The translations under genes were made by a program, and so were the position numbers. The notes beneath the pieces are model-generated. The model made no database searches and was not told where the DNA came from. It saw only the letters and a program-made list of their open reading frames with translations. A DNA stretch of 64,000 nt from Bradyrhizobium sp. NDS-1 (GTDB lineage: Bacteria; Pseudomonadota; Alphaproteobacteria; Rhizobiales; Xanthobacteraceae), in the NCBI RefSeq assembly GCF_032918005.1, contig NZ_CP136628.1, forward strand, positions 7,425,501-7,489,500, in the 5' to 3' direction. Position 1 is the stretch's first letter, and the number at the start of each line of letters is the position of its first letter. Positions 1-7,868 of the stretch are shown here, piece by piece.

Positions 1-913
1 GGGGCTGCGCGCTCTTCTCATCGCTTTGCGCGACGCGCCGGTCGGGCGAACCGACGACGGATGCGGATGAGGATGAGGTTGCTCCCTCCTCCTCCGGCAG
101 CAGATCCCGCAAGCTCACGCCAAGCCGCGGCGTGGCGCGCATCAGCTTCTTGGTGTAGGGGTGCTGCGGGTTCGCGAAGATGTCGGCGGCCTTGGCGGTC
201 TCGACCACGCGGCCCTTCTCCATCACCACGACGCGGTCGCAATAGGCCGCGGCAAGGCCGAGATCGTGGGTGATCAGGATGGTCGACATCGCGCGGCGCT
301 TGGTCAGCTCGACGATCAGATCCATCACCGCCTTCTGCGTGGTGACGTCGAGGCCGGTGGTCGGCTCGTCCGCGATCAGCAGCTGTGGATTGCAGGCGAG
401 CGCGAGCGCAATGACGACGCGCTGGCACATGCCGCCCGAGAGCTCGAACGGATAGGCGTGGTAGCGCTCGCGCGGGCGGGCGATCTTGACCTGCTCCAGC
501 GCCTCGATCGCCTTCTCGCCGCCATCTGTGACCTGGGCCTGTTGCACATGGGTGCGCAGCACGTCCTCGATCTGGTCGCCGACTTTGCGGATCGGGTTCA
601 GCGCGGCGCGCGGGTTCTGGAAGATCATCGAGACCTCCCGCCCGCGCAGGTCTCGCATCTGGTCCTCGGTCGCGGCCTTGACGTCGATGCCGGAGAACAT
701 CACCGAGCCCTCGGCGATCCGCCCGGCGCGGTCGAGGATGCGCATCACCGCGTAGGAGGTCACCGACTTGCCGGAACCGGACTCGCCGACGATGGCGAGC
801 GTCTCGCCCTTGGCGACGGAGATGTTGACGTGCTGCACCGCCTTGACGATGCCGCGGCGGGTGGTGAATTCGACGGTGAGGTCCTGAACGTCGAGCAGGG
901 GCTGGGCGGTCAT
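1..913 (-). CDS. Peptide/nickel-type ABC transporter ATP-binding protein (OppD/DppD-like), partial at window edge
   Basis: The frame opens at ATG 913 on the minus strand and stays open to base 1, so about 304 residues are visible and the C-terminus is outside. Visible motifs are Walker A GESGSGKS (residues 43-50), the Q-loop in MIFQNP (about 96-101), the signature LSGGMCQ (158-164), Walker B LLIADEP (178-184) and an H-loop ITHDL. The segment HPYTKKLMRATP near the visible end is typical of the oligopeptide/dipeptide branch. A serine-rich stretch follows, so the protein may continue as a two-domain ATPase or end shortly after. It lies 91 bases downstream of the permease and would energise import of a peptide-like substrate at the inner membrane. 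Family call is sure; substrate is unknown. Confidence 0.9.
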   Translation of the reverse strand, partial: MTAQPLLDVQDLTVEFTTRRGIVKAVQHVNISVAKGETLAIVGESGSGKSVTSYAVMRILDRAGRIAEGSVMFSGIDVKAATEDQMRDLRGREVSMIFQNPRAALNPIRKVGDQIEDVLRTHVQQAQVTDGGEKAIEALEQVKIARPRERYHAYPFELSGGMCQRVVIALALACNPQLLIADEPTTGLDVTTQKAVMDLIVELTKRRAMSTILITHDLGLAAAYCDRVVVMEKGRVVETAKAADIFANPQHPYTKKLMRATPRLGVSLRDLLPEEEGATSSSSASVVGSPDRRVAQSDEKSAQP

Positions 914-1004
914 GTGGGCCTACGAAGCAAAAAACGCGAAAACAACCCCATGCACAGTAGAATGGCATTGGAATCGTTGGAGAATTTTTGACGAAAAACT
1001 GCCA

Positions 1005-1904
1005 TCACGTCCTCCGCTGGGGGTCCACGATGTCGCGCAGGCCGTCGCCGAGGAGATTGAAGCAGAACACGGCGATCATCAGGGCAAGGCCGGGGAAGAG
1101 CGCGATCCACCATTCGCCCGACACCATGAAGCCGGCGCCCTCGGCGACCATGATGCCCCATTCGGCGGTGGGCGGGCGGACGCCGAGGCCGATGAAGGAC
1201 AGGCCCGCGGCATTGAGGATGGCGTAGCCCATGGTCAGCGACATCTGCACGATCATGATCGGCATGATGTTGGGCAGGATGTGCACCAGCAGGATGCGGA
1301 ACTCGCCGTTGCCCGACAGACGCGCGGCCTGCACGAAGCCGGCATTGCGGCGGACATTGGCCTCGGCGCGAGCGACGCGGGCATAGAGCGGGAAGTTCAC
1401 GATGGCGGTGGCGAGGATAATGTTCTGCACGGTGTTGCCGAGCGCGGCGACGATGCCCATGGCCAGCACGAACAGCGGAAAGGCCATGATGGTGTCGGCG
1501 ATGCGGCCGACGATGCGGTCGGTCCAGCCGCCGAAATAACCCGCGGCAATGCCGGCCAGCCCGCCCATCAGGAACACCAGCGCGACCGAGGCGATCGCGA
1601 TGAAGACGTCGAGCCGGGTCGCGACGATGACGCGGCTGAAGATGTCGCGCCCGAGCTGGTCGGTGCCGAACCAGTGCGCCGCCGAGGGCGGCTTCAGCGC
1701 CGCAGCGGTGTCGGAAGCCAGCGGATCATACGGCACCACATAGGGGCCGAAGATCGCGGCGACGAGGATCAGGATCAGCAGCGCGAAGGCAAAGCCCGTG
1801 ACCTTGTTCTCGCCGAGCACGTAGCGGGTTTGTTCGAGGACGGCAGCGAGTCCCGACGTGCGGGCGGGACCGACGGGTTCAACAGCAGGCGCAACGGAGC
1901 TCAT
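1005..1904 (-). CDS. ABC transporter permease, DppC/OppC type
   Basis: Inner-membrane permease of 299 residues. A cytoplasmic tail of about 35 residues leads into the first membrane helix (FAFALLILILVAAIFGPYVV), followed by the DppC hallmark HWFGTDQLGRDIFSRV. The EAA loop that contacts the ATPase is visible near RLSGNGEFRILLVHILPNIMP, and the C-terminal half is hydrophobic with about five more helices. The ATG at 1904 is preceded by GGAGGG at good spacing. It starts 3 bases after the upstream permease stop, so the two are translated together. It should pair with that permease to form the channel. Substrate cannot be told from sequence. Confidence 0.93.
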   Translation of the reverse strand: MSSVAPAVEPVGPARTSGLAAVLEQTRYVLGENKVTGFAFALLILILVAAIFGPYVVPYDPLASDTAAALKPPSAAHWFGTDQLGRDIFSRVIVATRLDVFIAIASVALVFLMGGLAGIAAGYFGGWTDRIVGRIADTIMAFPLFVLAMGIVAALGNTVQNIILATAIVNFPLYARVARAEANVRRNAGFVQAARLSGNGEFRILLVHILPNIMPIMIVQMSLTMGYAILNAAGLSFIGLGVRPPTAEWGIMVAEGAGFMVSGEWWIALFPGLALMIAVFCFNLLGDGLRDIVDPQRRT

Positions 1905-1907
1905 AGT

Positions 1908-2921
1908 CTAGCCCTCCAACCTGACGCGGGGATCGATCACGCCGTACAAAATGTCGATGATCAGATTGAGCAGCACGTACATGACCGCCATGGTCAGCAC
2001 GAAACCCTGCACCGGCGCGAAGTCCGACGAGATCAGCGCTTCCACCGCGTAGGAGCCGATGCCGGGCCAGGCGAACACTTTTTCGACCAGCACGTTGGCG
2101 CCGAGCAGGAACGAGAACACCATGCTGAGCGTGGTGATGACGGGAAGCATGGCGTTGCGGAAGGCATAGGTGACGATGACGGTTGCCGGCGACAGGCCGC
2201 TGGCGCGCGCGGTGCGGACGAATTCTGAAGCCAGCACCGCGAGCATCGAGGCACGCGTCATGCGCGCGATCGGCGCCAGCGAGAAGATCGCGAGCGTCGT
2301 CGCGGGGAGGATCAATTGGCTCAGCGCGGAGCGGAACGCCTCGAGATCGCGCGCGATCAGGGTGTCGATCAGATAGAAGCCTGTGACCGTCGGCGGCGCG
2401 CTGTAGAACACGTCGAGACGGCCGAGGGGCGCGGGCGACCAGCCGAGGCGGAAATAGAACACGTAGACCAGCACGAGGCCGGTGAAGAACACCGGCAGCG
2501 AGACTCCCGCCGTTGTCGTGATGCGACAGAGATGGTCGATCCATGATCCCGGCCGCGTCGCAGCTAACACGCCGAGCGGAATCGCGATCACGACGGACAC
2601 GACGAGGCCCAGCAGCGTCAACTCGGCGGAGGCCGGCAGACGGTTGCGGATTTCGGCTGCAACCGGCTGACCCGTGGTGAGCGAGTTGCCGAAATCGCCA
2701 TGGGCGAGGTCGTTGGTGTAGCGGAAGAACTGCTCGATCAGCGGCCTGTCGAGGCCGAGCTTCTTGCGGATCTGCTCGACGGCTTCTTTCGTTGCGGCGG
2801 GACCGGCGAAATAGGCGGCGGGATCACCGGGCAGCGCCCGCGTCAGCAGGAAGGTGACGATGACGACGCCGATCAGCGAGGGGATCGCGAACATCAGGCG
2901 CTTGCCGATCATGGTCAGCAT
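1908..2921 (-). CDS. ABC transporter permease, DppB/OppB type
   Basis: Inner-membrane permease of 337 residues. The N-terminus MLTMIGKRLMFAIPSLIGVV and the following LPGDPAAYFAG are typical of DppB proteins, as is DFGNSL in the large periplasmic loop. The EAA loop reads RTARASGLSPATVIVTYAFR. About six membrane helices can be drawn. The ATG at 2921 has AGGAG at proper spacing, and a second in-frame ATG lies three codons on. It sits between the binding protein gene upstream (263-base gap with a palindromic repeat) and the DppC-type gene downstream, in the classic order for this family. Confidence 0.93.
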   Translation of the reverse strand: MLTMIGKRLMFAIPSLIGVVIVTFLLTRALPGDPAAYFAGPAATKEAVEQIRKKLGLDRPLIEQFFRYTNDLAHGDFGNSLTTGQPVAAEIRNRLPASAELTLLGLVVSVVIAIPLGVLAATRPGSWIDHLCRITTTAGVSLPVFFTGLVLVYVFYFRLGWSPAPLGRLDVFYSAPPTVTGFYLIDTLIARDLEAFRSALSQLILPATTLAIFSLAPIARMTRASMLAVLASEFVRTARASGLSPATVIVTYAFRNAMLPVITTLSMVFSFLLGANVLVEKVFAWPGIGSYAVEALISSDFAPVQGFVLTMAVMYVLLNLIIDILYGVIDPRVRLEG

Positions 2922-2980
2922 GGGGTGCTCCTGATGTGCTCAGCTTGACAGCGAGATCGAGCCACTTGCTCCGCTGCGTT

Positions 2981-3123
2981 CCCTCCCCCCTTGCGGGGGA
3001 GGGCCAGGGAGAGGGGTGCCACACGGTGACCCATGGTGTGACGAAGAACAGGCCGCGCGCGACAATGAACACCATTGCTTGGGCTACCCCTCTCCCCAAC
3101 CCTCCCCCGCAAGGGGGGAGGGA
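2981..3123. repeat. Intergenic inverted repeat with G/C-rich arms
   Basis: Two complementary blocks rich in CCTCCCCC/GGGGGAGG (about 2981-3021 and 3084-3123) face each other across about 60 bases between the binding protein and the first permease. The transcript could fold into a long hairpin, which in transporter operons often makes the binding protein transcript more abundant than the permease part. That role is inference. The arms resemble a dispersed palindromic repeat rather than a unique terminator, and there is no T tract. Confidence 0.7.
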
Positions 3124-3184
3124 GCCTGAAGAGTGTGCTCACCTCACGTGAAGGGACAGCCAGCACCGCGGGCCCCATGACGTC

Positions 3185-4807
3185 TCACCCCTTCGCCATC
3201 GCGCGATAATCCAGCCTCCGGTGGAACCAGTATTGGTAGCCGCTGACGTTCTTCTGCATCGCGACGTTGACGAAGGGCTGGTACAGCGGGATGCGCGGCA
3301 CGTCGGTGAAGGCGAGATCGACGAAGCCTTTCACGTCCTTGTCGTAGGTCGCCGTGTCGCCGGTCGCGGCGGCCGTGCGCGCGCCGTCGATCAGCTTGTC
3401 CATCTCCGCCGACTTGTAGCTCATGGTGTTGAAGACGGAATTGTTGCCGTGATAGCACCAGTAGAAGAAGTATTCGGGGTAATCGAGCCAACCCGAGAAC
3501 ACGTTGGTGAAGAGCGGCATCTCCTTCTTGTTCAACTCGGTGCGCCAATTGGCGCCGGGCACCTTGTTGATGGTGGTCTTGATGCCGATCTGAGCCAGGC
3601 TCTCCTGCACCAGCACGCAGAGCGGCTCGTTGACGCCAGCGAAATTGAGATCGAACGAGATCGTCGTCTCGAAGCCGTTGGCATAGCCGGCTTCCGCCAA
3701 GAGCGCCTTCGCCTTCTCCATGTCGGTGTTGTATTTGTGCGGCTGCGGCCAGGCGACTTCGGTGGCCTTGTCCTTGGCCGCACCGAACATCGGGTTGGCG
3801 AGCCCGAACAGCACCGCGTCCATGATCTTCTGGTACGGCAGTGCATAGGCGACGGCCTGCCGCACCTTCGGATTGTCGAACGGCGGCTTGGTCACGTTCA
3901 TGCCGATATATTGGATGCCGTTGGAGAACGGCAGCGAGACCACATTGAGCTTGCCGTTCGCCTTCATCTCCTGGAAATCCTTGAACGGCAGCTCATAGGA
4001 GATGTCGGCATCGCCGCGCTCCAGCAGCGCACGACGATTGCCGGCCTGCGGTACCATGCGCCAGATTACGCGCTTGATCTTCGGCAGCGGACCGCAGACC
4101 CAGTCGTCGTTGCGCTCCATGACAACTTCAGTGCCGGCGGTCCATTTCGTCACCTTGTAGGCGCCGGAGCCCGCGGTCTGCTGCTTGGTGAATTCGAGAC
4201 CCCAGGGGTCCTTCTCGCTGGCGTTCTTCTTCACGAGCTCGGAGTTAACGATGCAGGGCACGATCACGGCGAGATCGGGGATCGTGAGCCTGTCCTTCTT
4301 CAGGAAGTCGACCCGCACCGTGTGGTCGTCGATCACGACGAACTGCTCCGGCTTGGTCAGCGAGCCCGCGCTCATCTGGAAGGTCGGGAAGCCGCCGACG
4401 CTCACGGCGCGGTCGAGCGACCATTTCACGTCCTTGGCAGTGACAGGCGTGCCGTCGTGGAATTTGGCGTTCTTGCGCAGCTTGAAGGTGACCGACATGT
4501 CGTCGATCTTGAAGTCCTCGGCGAGCTCGCCCTTGAACTTGTCGCGATCGTAATAGGGCACGCCGCCGGGGCCGCTCTTCATCTCGTGGCTGATGAGCCG
4601 GTCGTAGCAATTCCAGGACACCTCATAGCCGGGCACGTTGGTGCCGATGCCGTGGATGTCGAGATTGTTGGGGCCGCCTTCCGAGACGATCAGCAGCGTC
4701 TCCGAACGGGCGTCGGCATAGGCGGAGGAGACGACGCTCGGCATGGCCGGAAGCGCCGCTCCGGCGGCCAATCCGGAAACGGACTTGAGGAAATCGCGGC
4801 GCTTCAT
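3185..4807 (-). CDS. ABC transporter substrate-binding protein, family 5 (peptide/nickel type), Tat-exported
   Basis: Periplasmic binding protein of 540 residues. The N-terminus MKRRDFLKSVSGLAAGAALP carries a twin-arginine signal (RRDFLK) and a hydrophobic stretch ending near SSAYA. Family 5 features include FKLRKNAKFHDGTPVTAKDVKWSLDRA in the first third and VRQAVAYALPYQKI in the middle. I chose ATG 4807 rather than the in-frame codon 18 bases upstream, because GGAG sits at the right distance and the Tat signal starts there. It is the first gene of the operon and lies directly downstream of a sigma-54 promoter, which points to nitrogen-linked control. Export folded through Tat is unusual but not rare for this family in rhizobia. 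Confidence 0.93.
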   Translation of the reverse strand: MKRRDFLKSVSGLAAGAALPAMPSVVSSAYADARSETLLIVSEGGPNNLDIHGIGTNVPGYEVSWNCYDRLISHEMKSGPGGVPYYDRDKFKGELAEDFKIDDMSVTFKLRKNAKFHDGTPVTAKDVKWSLDRAVSVGGFPTFQMSAGSLTKPEQFVVIDDHTVRVDFLKKDRLTIPDLAVIVPCIVNSELVKKNASEKDPWGLEFTKQQTAGSGAYKVTKWTAGTEVVMERNDDWVCGPLPKIKRVIWRMVPQAGNRRALLERGDADISYELPFKDFQEMKANGKLNVVSLPFSNGIQYIGMNVTKPPFDNPKVRQAVAYALPYQKIMDAVLFGLANPMFGAAKDKATEVAWPQPHKYNTDMEKAKALLAEAGYANGFETTISFDLNFAGVNEPLCVLVQESLAQIGIKTTINKVPGANWRTELNKKEMPLFTNVFSGWLDYPEYFFYWCYHGNNSVFNTMSYKSAEMDKLIDGARTAAATGDTATYDKDVKGFVDLAFTDVPRIPLYQPFVNVAMQKNVSGYQYWFHRRLDYRAMAKG

Positions 4808-4849
4808 GAAATGGCTCCAACACAAAAGTTTCGGGTTGGAACTGGATTC

Positions 4850-4864
4850 GCAAGGTTCGTGCCA
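4850..4864 (-). promoter_or_regulatory. Sigma-54 (RpoN) -24/-12 promoter for the peptide-type ABC operon
   Basis: Read on the minus strand the bases are TGGCACGAACCTTGC, which matches the consensus TGGCACG-N4-TTGC at every fixed position with the correct spacing. It ends 42 bases before the ATG at 4807, which would give a leader of roughly 30 bases with the GGAG ribosome site inside it. Sigma-54 promoters need an upstream activator such as NtrC. A run of TGCATA-like half-sites at 4962-5000 lies about 100-135 bases upstream, the usual place for such sites. Confidence 0.8.
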
Positions 4865-4960
4865 AGGCTTAATGGGCGTTTACGATCGAGCTAAACGATT
4901 GAAACAAAGAAAAAATATCGATCCTGCCCGCGCGCGGCCTTTGCGGCGGCTTCCCCGATA

Positions 4961-5000
4961 TTGCATACAAAGATGCGTATTTGCATATTTATTGAGCATA
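4961..5000. promoter_or_regulatory. Possible activator-binding region upstream of the sigma-54 promoter
   Basis: An A/T-rich patch in otherwise G/C-rich DNA. TGCATA occurs at 4962-4967 and 4982-4987, TGCGTA at 4974-4979, and GCATA again near 4995-4999. The sites are spaced by roughly one to two helical turns and lie about 100-135 bases from the sigma-54 element. They do not match the textbook NtrC site exactly, so which enhancer-binding protein would use them is open. Confidence 0.35.
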
Positions 5001-5032
5001 AACGACTGGCCGCCTGCCTCGCGAGCAGAGCC

Positions 5033-5157
5033 GTCATTCCGGCGCATGCGCAGCATCGAGCCCGGAATCCATCGGGTGGCAACAGGCGCCGGAGAATGGG
5101 TTCTCAGGTGCGCAATTGCGCACCATAGTTCGACGCTGCGCAGCGCCCTGGAATGAC
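5033..5157. repeat. Dispersed intergenic repeat containing an 18-bp perfect palindrome
   Basis: The block starts with GTCATTCC and ends with GGAATGAC, the ends typical of a short palindromic repeat family seen again near 20.4 and 62.5 kb. Inside it, at 5107-5124, lies GGTGCGCAATTGCGCACC, a perfect 18-bp palindrome. The rest of the 373-base gap between 4808 and 5180 holds the sigma-54 promoter region described separately. I see no gene in it. Confidence 0.7.
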
Positions 5158-5180
5158 GGAGAGAGGCTGAGCGCGAGCAC

Positions 5181-6122
5181 TCAGCCCGGCCAGATCAGGT
5201 CCTGCAGCTCAATGAGATCGGTCGCCCTGTCCTGCCAGCCCTCGATGCAGATATGGCTGTTGAGATCGCTAGCCCGGTGCAGCAGCATCAGGGCCATCAG
5301 GCGGCGCTTGAGCGTGTAGTCGAGGGTCGCATAGCCGAAGCCTTCCAGCAGGCTGCGCACCCTCCCCGGCCGGCCTGCCGCCATGAAGGCGCTGGGGCCG
5401 AGCAAGTCGTAATCACGCCAACCCGCGAGCACGTCGCCGAAATCGAACAAGCCGGCGAGCGACCATTGGCCGTCCTCGCATGCGAGCAGGAAGTTTTCAG
5501 GAATGTATTCGCCGACCAGAATCACCGGCGGCGCATCCATCGGAATGAGCTTTGCCGCGTCGCGCAGGAGATCGTCAAGGCCTCTAAGGAATTTCGGCGC
5601 AAGGCCAAGACGCTCGTGCCTGGCGCGGCACCCCTGCATCTGCCGGCGCATGAAGTCCTCCCAGCGCGGCTCGATTGTCGCAAGCGGCCCAAGCGGGGCG
5701 CGCTGCACGGCGGCGACGGTCTCGCCGACCCGGCGCAGCAGGCGCTCCTTCTGGTCTTCCGGCAAGGACGGCCACACTTCCGAGCCGAGCGTGCCGGCAA
5801 GGCGCGTGATGATCAGGTATGGCCAGCCGTCGCGCGTCCCTTCGGCGACGATCTCGGGAATCGGCAGATCGACATGGCCGTTCAGCTGCGCCAGCGAGCC
5901 ACGCTCGGAGACGAACTGCGCTGCGAGCTGCGGCGGAAAGATTTTCAGGATCAGCTTGTCGCCGAGACCGGCCACCAGATTGGTGCCGGTCGCAAACACG
6001 TGAAGCGAGCCGACATCGAGACCGTGGCTGCGCGCGATGTCGAGCGCGATCGGCAGCCAGCGCGGCGCATCGGAACGGAAGGCGCGGAAGCTCTCGGCGT
6101 CGGGAAGGTATGGCAGTGTCAT
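5181..6122 (-). CDS. Kinase-fold phosphotransferase (aminoglycoside phosphotransferase/choline kinase family)
   Basis: Cytoplasmic protein of 313 residues. An N-lobe with GTNLVAGLGDKLILKIFPP holds the likely ATP-binding lysine. The metal-binding motif LFDFGD (Asp227) and WRDYDLLGP are typical of the family. In the catalytic loop the usual H-x-D-x4-N reads VGEYIPEN, so the His is Val203 and the catalytic Asp is Glu205, with Asn210 kept. Activity may therefore be altered or lost, although some relatives carry Glu there. I chose ATG 6122, because the 32-codon extension upstream is translated repeat DNA. The natural substrate is unknown, and an antibiotic-resistance role should not be assumed. 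Confidence 0.78.
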   Translation of the reverse strand: MTLPYLPDAESFRAFRSDAPRWLPIALDIARSHGLDVGSLHVFATGTNLVAGLGDKLILKIFPPQLAAQFVSERGSLAQLNGHVDLPIPEIVAEGTRDGWPYLIITRLAGTLGSEVWPSLPEDQKERLLRRVGETVAAVQRAPLGPLATIEPRWEDFMRRQMQGCRARHERLGLAPKFLRGLDDLLRDAAKLIPMDAPPVILVGEYIPENFLLACEDGQWSLAGLFDFGDVLAGWRDYDLLGPSAFMAAGRPGRVRSLLEGFGYATLDYTLKRRLMALMLLHRASDLNSHICIEGWQDRATDLIELQDLIWPG

Positions 6123-6140
6123 CCAAATACGCTCGAGTTC

Positions 6141-6221
6141 GTCATGCCCGGGCTTGTCCCGGGCATCCACGTTCTTCGGCTGCGGCAAGGCATGGATGGC
6201 CGGGACACGCCAGGCCATGAC
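6141..6221. repeat. Dispersed intergenic palindromic repeat
   Basis: The block starts GTCATGCCCGGGC and ends GGCCATGAC, with internal GTCCCGGGC and GGCCGGGAC arms. It fills the space between the phosphotransferase and the UgpB-like gene. A close relative lies at 24333-24456. When read through, it encodes the meaningless extension MAWRVPAIHALP...RDKPGHD on the phosphotransferase frame. Confidence 0.7.
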
Positions 6222-6248
6222 GCTGTCGAGAGACCTCGCGCGCCACCC

Positions 6249-7574
6249 CTACCGCTCCGGACTGGCCCGCTCGAACTGGCGGAGGATCTTGTTGCCGCGC
6301 TCGACGGCGGAATCCAGCGCGGCTTGCGCGCTCTTGTGGCCGGCAAAGGCCTGCTCCAGCTCGTCCTCGATGGCGCCGCGGATTAGCACGAAGGAGCCGA
6401 GCCGGATGCCCTTCGAATTCTCCGTCGGCGGATTGAGCGTGATCTCCTCGAACGAGATCGCCGAGCCCGGGTTGCGCTCGTAAAATCCTTGCGACCGCGT
6501 CAGCTCGAAGGCGGCACGGGTGATAGGCAGATAGCCGGTGTTCTGGTGCCAGGCGGCCTGCACGCCGGGCTGCGACAGATAGGAAAAGAACCGCGCCACG
6601 CCCTTGTATTCCTCGCGCGGGCGGTCGCGCAGCACCCACAGCGTGGCGCCGCCGATGATCGAGTTCTGCGGCGCGCCCTTCATGTCCGGCCAGTACGGCA
6701 TCATGCCGTAGCCGATCTCGAACTTCGAATTCGCCCTGATGTCGGCACGCGTCGCCGAGGAGCCGATGAAGATGCCGCACTCGCCCTTCTGGAAGCGCGG
6801 CTCGGCCGACTGGCCGCGACCGCTATAGTCGAACAGCCTGGTCTTCTGCCACTCGCTGAGCGCTGCGATGTGATGCACCAGCGACGGATTGTTGATGGTC
6901 AATTCCGCATCCAGCCCGGCAAAGCCGTTGGCCCGGCTCGCCAACGGCAGATTGTGGAAGGCGGAGAAATTCTCGACATGGATCCAGGATGGCCAGGAGG
7001 TGGTGAAGCCGCAAGCAGCGCCGCGGTCGCGCAAGCGCTTTGCAGCGAGCCCCAATTCCGGCCAGGTCTTCGGCGGCGCCTCCGGATCGAGCCCGGCATC
7101 GCGGAACATGGTCTTGTTGTAATAGAGGATCGGCGTCGAGGAATTGAACGGGAACGACAGCAGGTTGCCCGCTGCATCGGTGTAGTAGCCGGAGACCGCA
7201 GGCAGGTAATCGCCCAGCGAGAACGGCTCGCCCTGGTCCCGCATCAGGCTGAACACCGGATAGATCGCGCCCTTGGCCGCGGTCATGGTGGCGGTGGCGA
7301 CCTCGTTGACCTGGACGATGGCGGGCTGGCTGCGCGAGCGGAAGGCGAAGATCGCGGCGGTCACCGTCTCGGTGTAATTGCCCTTGTAAGCAGGCACGAT
7401 GCGGTAATCGGACTGCGAGGCGTTGAAATCCGAGGCCAGTTTCTCGAGCTGCCGCCCGAGCTCGCCGGACATGGCGTGCCACCACGCGATCTCGGTGGCC
7501 GCCTGCGCTTTCGAGATGAATGCGAGAGCCGCGACGGTGGCGACGACAGGCAAAAGGCGCAATGCTGAAATCAC
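6249..7574 (-). CDS. ugpB: Glycerol-3-phosphate-type ABC transporter substrate-binding protein (UgpB-like)
   Basis: Periplasmic protein of 441 residues, close to the usual UgpB length of about 438. A signal peptide ends at ISKAQA, and the mature protein begins ATEIAWWHAMSGELG. The following blocks FNASQSDYRIVPAYKGNYTET and QVNEVATATMTAAKGAIYPV match the UgpB pattern well. I chose GTG 7574, because GGGAAGAG stands just upstream and the signal peptide begins there; the earlier in-frame codons lie in non-coding DNA. The partner genes ugpA, ugpE and ugpC are not next to it, so it is an orphan here or serves a transporter encoded elsewhere. The ligand (glycerol-3-phosphate or its diesters) is inferred from family only. 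Confidence 0.85.
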   Translation of the reverse strand: MISALRLLPVVATVAALAFISKAQAATEIAWWHAMSGELGRQLEKLASDFNASQSDYRIVPAYKGNYTETVTAAIFAFRSRSQPAIVQVNEVATATMTAAKGAIYPVFSLMRDQGEPFSLGDYLPAVSGYYTDAAGNLLSFPFNSSTPILYYNKTMFRDAGLDPEAPPKTWPELGLAAKRLRDRGAACGFTTSWPSWIHVENFSAFHNLPLASRANGFAGLDAELTINNPSLVHHIAALSEWQKTRLFDYSGRGQSAEPRFQKGECGIFIGSSATRADIRANSKFEIGYGMMPYWPDMKGAPQNSIIGGATLWVLRDRPREEYKGVARFFSYLSQPGVQAAWHQNTGYLPITRAAFELTRSQGFYERNPGSAISFEEITLNPPTENSKGIRLGSFVLIRGAIEDELEQAFAGHKSAQAALDSAVERGNKILRQFERASPER

Positions 7575-7760
7575 GATGGCTCTTCCCGTGTCGCGCGACG
7601 AAAGACGGCTGTTCTGCTTAAGGCGCCCCCTTTGCGGTTTCAACCGGGAATGCGCGCCGACCGCGCCGCACAATCGCCACCGCGGCGCCAGCGGGATGGC
7701 CTTCCCCCGCCCAGCTGCCAGCGCCCCGTTCCGATCGGAAACGGGTCTCCAGATTCTTAA

Positions 7761-7816
7761 TTTGACGCGTTTTCCCGACGCGAACCGGTATCCACTTCGC
7801 TTGAAAACGCTCTAGA
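7761..7816. repeat. Palindromic element (GCGTTTTC...GAAAACGC) upstream of the signalling operon
   Basis: The stretch runs from TTTGACGCGTTTTC to TTGAAAACGCTCTAG with CGAACCGGTATCCAC between. The outer arms GCGTTTTC and GAAAACGC are complementary. From memory, very similar sequences recur in Bradyrhizobium and Rhodopseudomonas gene gaps. It ends about 50 bases before the start of the next gene and may carry or flank its promoter, but no clear -35/-10 pair can be fixed. Confidence 0.55.
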
Positions 7817-7868
7817 TTGCATTGAACCTTTTGCTCCCGCCATAGACTCCACCACTGAGGGGTTGAGT

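Noticed and set aside
18..968. 316-codon minus-strand frame at the window start
   Set aside because: It is the wrong frame over the ABC ATPase; the true frame (from ATG 913) shows Walker A, signature and Walker B motifs and stays open to the edge.
3221..4894. 557-codon plus-strand frame over the first binding-protein gene
   Set aside because: It is a shadow of the family 5 binding protein and lacks any recognisable domain.
6123..6218. 32-codon N-terminal extension of the phosphotransferase
   Set aside because: The translation comes from a dispersed palindromic repeat (RDKPGHD-type) and there is no support for a start there.
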